A stretch of 7,397 nt of DNA from Ornithinimicrobium sp. (GTDB taxonomy: Bacteria > Actinomycetota > Actinomycetes > Actinomycetales > Dermatophilaceae), in the NCBI GenBank assembly GCA_030145965.1, contig JASKZT010000160.1, positions 1 through 7,397 of the forward strand. Reading direction: 5' to 3'. Below, piece after piece: positions 7,185-7,397 of the stretch. The translations under genes and the position numbers were made by a program. Below the pieces are notes generated by a model. That model had not been told where the DNA came from. It ran no database searches and saw only the letters and a program-made list of their open reading frames with translations. How positions within the stretch are numbered: the stretch's first letter is position 1; each line of letters starts with the position of its first letter.

Positions 7185-7205
7185 GACCGGGGCAGCAGGC
7201 CGGTC
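7185..7205 (-). other. Leader hairpin next to the tctC ribosome binding site
   Basis: An inverted repeat, GACCGG and CCGGTC with a 9-base loop, forms a GC-only stem but for one A-U pair. It lies four bases upstream of the tctC Shine-Dalgarno sequence. No T-run follows, so it is not an intrinsic terminator. It might stabilise the leader or tune access to the ribosome binding site. A six-pair stem in GC-rich DNA may also be chance. Confidence 0.4.
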
Positions 7206-7209
7206 GTGG

Positions 7210-7223
7210 TGATATCGATTGCA
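7210..7223. promoter_or_regulatory. LacI-type operator O2 in the leader
   Basis: A second copy, TGCAATCGATATCA on the minus strand, shares its first ten bases (TGCAATCGAT) with O1 in the same orientation. The other half-site is weaker, with 5 of 7 positions symmetric. Its centre is 43 bases from that of O1, about four helical turns, so two dimers could sit on the same DNA face. It would lie at about +45 to +58 of the transcript and could act as an auxiliary site or roadblock. Confidence 0.7.
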
Positions 7224-7252
7224 TTCAGATCGGCGTCACGAGCGCCCTGCGA

Positions 7253-7266
7253 TGTAATCGATTGCA
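7253..7266. promoter_or_regulatory. LacI-type operator O1 at the transcription start
   Basis: A 14-base near-perfect palindrome, TGCAATCGATTACA on the minus strand, with one mismatched base pair between half-sites and a central CG. It matches the LacI/CcpA-type pattern TGNAANCGNTNNCA. It would lie at about +2 to +15 of the predicted transcript, where a bound repressor blocks initiation or escape. The operon's own LacI-family protein is the obvious candidate to bind it. Binding by another LacI-family member cannot be excluded. Confidence 0.8.
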
Positions 7267-7274
7267 GCAGGGGA

Positions 7275-7303
7275 AACGTACGCCGTCCTCGCCGACCTGT
7301 CAA
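7275..7303 (-). promoter_or_regulatory. Predicted sigma-70-type promoter of the tct-lyase-lacI-kinase-isomerase operon
   Basis: On the minus strand a perfect -35 hexamer TTGACA (7303-7298) is followed by exactly 17 bases and then TACGTT (7280-7275), which fits the TANNNT pattern of actinobacterial -10 boxes. Transcription would start near 7268, leaving a leader of about 100 bases before the tctC ATG. The first operator begins right at the predicted start, as expected for a repressed promoter. The -10 box is only a moderate match, and the start point is inferred from spacing. Confidence 0.75.
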
Positions 7304-7312
7304 GCACCTGTC

Positions 7313-7397
7313 TCAGCGCCGGCGCGCCCGCAGCGTCAGGACCACGCTCAGGACGACGTAGTAGACGACGTAGGCCGCGGACGCTGCGAGCAGCCAC
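7313..7397 (-). CDS. C-terminus of a membrane protein (5' part outside window)
   Basis: The last 27 codons of a frame that enters from the right edge and ends with TGA at 7313-7315. The peptide is one hydrophobic helix (WLLAASAAYVVYYVVLSVVL) followed by a basic tail TLRARRR, typical of a final membrane helix with its end inside the cell. Nearly every third codon position in this frame is G or C, as expected for coding DNA here, while the other frames are not. The family cannot be recognised from so little. Its stop lies ten bases from the -35 box of the transporter promoter, and no terminator is seen between, so read-through into the operon is possible. Confidence 0.6.
   Translation of the reverse strand, partial: WLLAASAAYVVYYVVLSVVLTLRARRR

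Larger units (their letters stand above)
7169..7312. other. Regulatory intergenic region upstream of the operon
   Basis: The only real non-coding stretch in the window, 144 bases. From right to left it holds a 7-base direct repeat overlapping the -35 box, the promoter, operator O1, a spacer, operator O2, the leader hairpin and the tctC ribosome binding site. No terminator for the upstream gene and no tRNA or other RNA gene was seen. Confidence 0.75.

Noticed and set aside
7169..7303. 45-residue N-terminal extension of tctC
   Set aside because: It would bury the lipoprotein signal and cross the operators and promoter. The strong Shine-Dalgarno sequence points to ATG 7168.
1..7397. CRISPR array, insertion sequence, tRNA or prophage parts
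   Set aside because: No regularly spaced repeats, transposase, terminal inverted repeats or tRNA-like folds were seen. Nearly all the window is operon coding sequence.

Overview
The window is very GC-rich, with codon third positions almost all G or C. It reads as chromosomal DNA of a high-GC actinobacterium. The transporter's binding protein carries a Gram-positive-style lipobox, which fits, and an Intrasporangiaceae/Nocardioidaceae-like host is a guess only. All genes supported here lie on the minus strand, so the biological order runs from right to left. The long plus-strand open frames are shadows of GC-rich coding DNA.

Layout from the right edge: (a) the last 27 codons of a membrane protein ending at 7313; (b) a 144-base regulatory gap (7169-7312) with a consensus-like promoter (TTGACA, 17 bases, TACGTT), two LacI-type operators whose centres are 43 bases apart, and a hairpin just ahead of a strong ribosome binding site; (c) a tripartite tricarboxylate transporter in the order tctC (lipoprotein binding protein), tctB (small membrane subunit), tctA (large membrane subunit); (d) a DapA/N-acetylneuraminate-lyase superfamily lyase; (e) a LacI-family regulator; (f) an FGGY sugar kinase; (g) an L-fucose/L-arabinose isomerase-like enzyme running off the left edge.

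The seven operon genes are very tightly packed. Four junctions are 4-base overlaps (GTGA or ATGA), one gap is 4 bases and one is 28 bases. I see no terminator or second promoter between them, so they look like one transcript that continues beyond base 1.

Inferred logic: TctC captures a polar, probably carboxylated or polyhydroxy compound and TctAB imports it. The lyase would act on a 2-oxo acid, and the isomerase and kinase would convert an aldose to a ketose phosphate. The LacI-family protein, made from inside the operon, probably represses the promoter through the paired operators and is released by the substrate or an intermediate. The substrate cannot be named from sequence. The combination of an acid-type transporter and lyase with a sugar isomerase and kinase in one operon is the main novelty. 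TctA and the LacI effector pocket both depart from their family signatures, which suggests an unusual ligand.
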